A stretch of 64,000 nucleotides of DNA from Circinella umbellata (Eukaryota; Mucoromycota; Mucoromycetes; Mucorales; Lichtheimiaceae), in contig JAIWNF010000020.1 of NCBI GenBank assembly GCA_025093555.1, forward strand, positions 310,001-374,000, given 5' to 3'. Every line of letters starts with the position of its first letter. Within the stretch, counting starts at the first letter, position 1. The notes beneath the pieces are model-generated. The model was not told the DNA's origin. It did not search any database and saw nothing but the letters and a program-made list of their open reading frames with translations. Below, one piece after another: positions 61,389 through 64,000 of this stretch. The position numbers were made by a program, and so were the translations under genes.

Positions 61389-62792
61389 TATACCATAGAA
61401 TAGGATAGAAATGATAATAAAAATTTAAGAATTCAATCATAAATTAAAGCAAACAAAATGAGAAATATACTTTCTGAATATATTGTCACCATATATTATG
61501 AATGATATTGATATTAGTAATAATATATGTATTTTTGCTAATAATAGGAGAATTTATGACAGTTGACGTAAAAAAACTATCACACCACGTTGTTGATATT
61601 GTAATTAGTTCTGCTGTCTTACAGACTATTATGTTTTTACATCATCAATATTTATGCACAACTCATTGTCTAAGATGCTTAAAAGTACACCACTATCAGA
61701 AAATTCAATACATACTGCTCTCCTTCCTCCTTACCACCCACTCCCCCAACCAAACAAAAAAATGACAGTACAGTAGAGGGAGTTAAATGTTTTTCATTTT
61801 TTTTATTCTTTCTTCACAATCGTAATTTAAAGTTGTCAAAAACAAAAACAATAACAACTATAGAAATGGGAAAAAAACAAGAAAGTACAAATTTTACTTT
61901 ATTTATTATATCAGCCCATGCAACAATGTATAAAAAGGAAAATAGTATGTTCCCGAAGGATACTAGCTTTATGTTCATGCTAAAATAACTATCAGTTATA
62001 CAAAAAGAGATGAAACATGCAGTTTATATTACTAAAGAAGGTCAGAAAAAGCATTCAAGATATTTTTATAATAAGTAAGAAAAACGTCATGAGCAAATAT
62101 GATACCAAGTTTGCGAAGATTGAATCAAGTGAGCGGTAAGTTGTGATATTGTTTCAATTAAAGCAAAAAGCAGTGCAATGATGCATCTCAATGTTTAGAT
62201 CTTTCTCGAGTTTCTATACAATTACCTACAATAGACCTAATCCAATCACCTATACGTAAGAGACATAAGGCATAACAGTATTTTTATTTCATTCTATTTT
62301 GATGTCAACTGTTTTTTTTTCACATATCTGTTTAACAGTGCATTTTTTATACACTGAAAATAAAATAAACTGTTATTATTCTTGGCTGAACTGACACTAT
62401 CTGTTACTTTTCCTTTTTTTAATCGGTATACTGCGCTATATATGGACTATTTAATACATACTCCTGTTTTTGTTGATGTTGTTACAGTATGCGGGATGTA
62501 TATAGTATATGCCGGATGCATACGAATTCCATTGTGACCATTGGCATAGTATTTACTGTTGCTTACTTTTTAGTTACTTTTTAGTTACTTTTTAGTTCAA
62601 ATTCTTTTTTACGTACATCATTATTAATTGCTGTATTGTTGTCTTGTAATCAGCTGGAGGAAGAGAAATCTTCATGGGAGACCTATCAGACCAGTTTATG
62701 TACACAAAGCTATAAATTCATCACGCAGAGCGATAATATTTTTTTTTTCTTTCTTCTTTCTTATACATAAAAGGCACAGTTCTACTTATATT
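61389..62792. other. Gene-free spacer
   Basis: About 1.4 kb of AT-rich DNA. A direct repeat of ACTTTTTAGTT occurs three times at about 62567-62597. Frames at 61502-61765 and 62628 upstream of 62793 are not supported. Confidence 0.4.
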
Positions 62793-63101
62793 ATGTTAAG
62801 CTTTCTTAACCCACGGCAACAACAATTGATTGATGGGAATTCATACAACATTTCATCACAATCAAGTAATAGCAATCCATTTGTAGCATTTTTAAAAAGA
62901 TCCCATCTTTTAATACGAAAAACACCCATCAGTATATCATCAACAGTATCAACAATGTATTCTTCGTTATCCGACAATAGTATAGCAACAGAACAAAAGT
63001 ATCAACAGCCACAACGTTACTATGAGGGAGAGCCACGTCGTCGGATTACATTTTCTCGTGTCGTTATCGTTAATGATCCAGCCACTTTTTTAATTGTTTA
63101 A
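62793..63101 (+). CDS. Small Arg/Ser-rich protein of unknown function (possible second exon to 63209)
   Basis: A 102-codon frame from ATG at 62793: MLSFLNPRQQQLIDGNSYNI, a Ser/Asn stretch, FVAFLKRSHLLIRKTPISIS, then QPQRYYEGEPRRRITFSRVV and a stop. After the stop, the same frame stays open for 35 more codons with Arg-rich coding-like sequence (KPSRQRINEWLRRSTRRTYL). If a 72-bp intron (63058-63129, donor GTGTCG, acceptor ACTTAG) is removed, the frame runs ITFSRRKPSRQRINEWLRRS to a TAA at 63207-63209, giving 114 residues. The donor is atypical. No family recognised; the basic tail suggests nucleic-acid or membrane binding. Confidence 0.45.
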   Translation: MLSFLNPRQQQLIDGNSYNISSQSSNSNPFVAFLKRSHLLIRKTPISISSTVSTMYSSLSDNSIATEQKYQQPQRYYEGEPRRRITFSRVVIVNDPATFLIV

Positions 63102-63209
63102 GAAGGCCACAACAGCTCAAATAACTTAGGTCGTAAACCAAGTAGACAAAGAATTAATGAATGGCTACGTCGGTCTACTCGTCGAACATATTTGACCACG
63201 GCTGTTTAA

Positions 63210-64000
63210 ATTAAGGGATAATCGGATCTTTTTAATTACCTTTCTTCCCCACTCAATACCAAATGTATTAGGTTACCCAAACCAACTTTCCCTTATGATT
63301 ACTGTTATTACGTACTTTTAATATTTCTTCTACTTCTTCCTGTTTGTGGTGTTAAAAGTAGCATGCTTATATACTGCCTATATTGAATGCTGTGCATTCT
63401 ATACATATTCTATTTTTTTCTGTAACTTAAAACTCAAATAAGTACGTACCCTTGTATATTAACATTAATATTATTAAGCATAACTCATATTGATACGTAC
63501 TATATTTTTTTACTCTACTTATTCAAATCCGCATATCCACATTATTATTAAGACAGCTACAGAACCGAAAAATAAGTAGAATAGCGGCAAACCTGTAATA
63601 TTTATTTTCTTACGTATAAGAAAATCGGTCGTTGATGTATTTATAACCTAGCATTATTATTAAATCTTAAAAAGAAATGATTTGATATACTCCATAGACA
63701 TGTATATAGTAATGTATATGAGAGAACAAAATAGATTTTATTATATAAACCAATAAAAGTCACATATTACATGGACCTTACGTACTTGTCAAGATTTAAA
63801 AAAAAATCAATAAAAGGTGCAACTATGAGGTGACTTTATGAAATGCGAGTATTCGATATCGGCGGATTATAGAACATAATCACCCCTTTTTTTTATTTAC
63901 TCTACAATAATAATATTGGCGATAGCAACATCATCAGTATTGTCACATGTACAAAAACTAAATTTGCATGGATCTACGAAATATAACCCCCCCCCCACTT
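63210..64000. other. Terminal gene-free stretch
   Basis: AT-rich DNA with no supported open frame. It ends in a poly-C run (about 63988-63996). Confidence 0.4.

Overview
The window looks like nuclear DNA of a filamentous fungus, most likely an early-diverging lineage (Mucoromycota, perhaps Mucorales). It is AT-rich, its genes carry many short GT..AG introns (mostly GTAAGT/GTATGT donors), and its proteins have the low-complexity Gln, Asn, Ser and His tracts common in such genomes. A velvet regulator, an HbrB/TORC2 protein and an MCM1-type MADS factor support a fungal origin. The lineage call is inference. For nearly all multi-exon genes I rebuilt the exons by hand and checked that reading phase is kept at every junction.

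Layout. 1-8.3 kb: a secreted kelch protein (-), a 100-aa single-pass membrane protein with a PPxY motif (+), a CHERP-like splicing factor with CID and CCHC knuckle (+), and a seven-helix membrane protein (-). 8.8-21.4 kb: acetyl-CoA acetyltransferase, an MCM1/SRF-type MADS factor, an HbrB-domain TORC2 protein and an unrecognised disordered protein, all on the minus strand. 21.4-35.6 kb: an accessory, transposon-rich island. 35.7-39.5 kb: a velvet regulator (+) convergent with a small membrane protein (-). 43.9-51.3 kb: a FAR1/WRKY-GCM1-type zinc-finger factor (+), an F-box protein (-) and a mitochondrial PPR protein (-). 53.8-56.5 kb: a Vts1/Smaug SAM-domain RNA-binding protein (+) and ribosomal protein L29 (-). 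59.7-61.4 kb: a saccharopine-dehydrogenase-like oxidoreductase (+). 62.8-63.2 kb: a small Arg-rich protein (+).

The accessory island is the most unusual part. An 8,055-bp segment (25481-33535) is bounded by about 170-bp inverted repeats that are about 96% identical and end in TA-CAG...CTG-TA. It holds a nine-exon gene with a possible PD-(D/E)xK nuclease-like core, remnants of at least two other genes, a fold-back element, and a hAT-like element that inserted at the 3' splice site of one intron. Next to it lie two other TA-flanked families (CAGAGG... and CAGYAATTTTT...). One of these has a second, inverted copy 33 kb away, and both copies encode the same small unknown peptide.

Most genes here are single housekeeping or regulatory loci (mRNA processing and decay, TORC2 signalling, developmental control, protein turnover, lipid precursors). 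I see no operon or metabolic cluster linking them. No tRNA, rRNA or CRISPR array was recognised.
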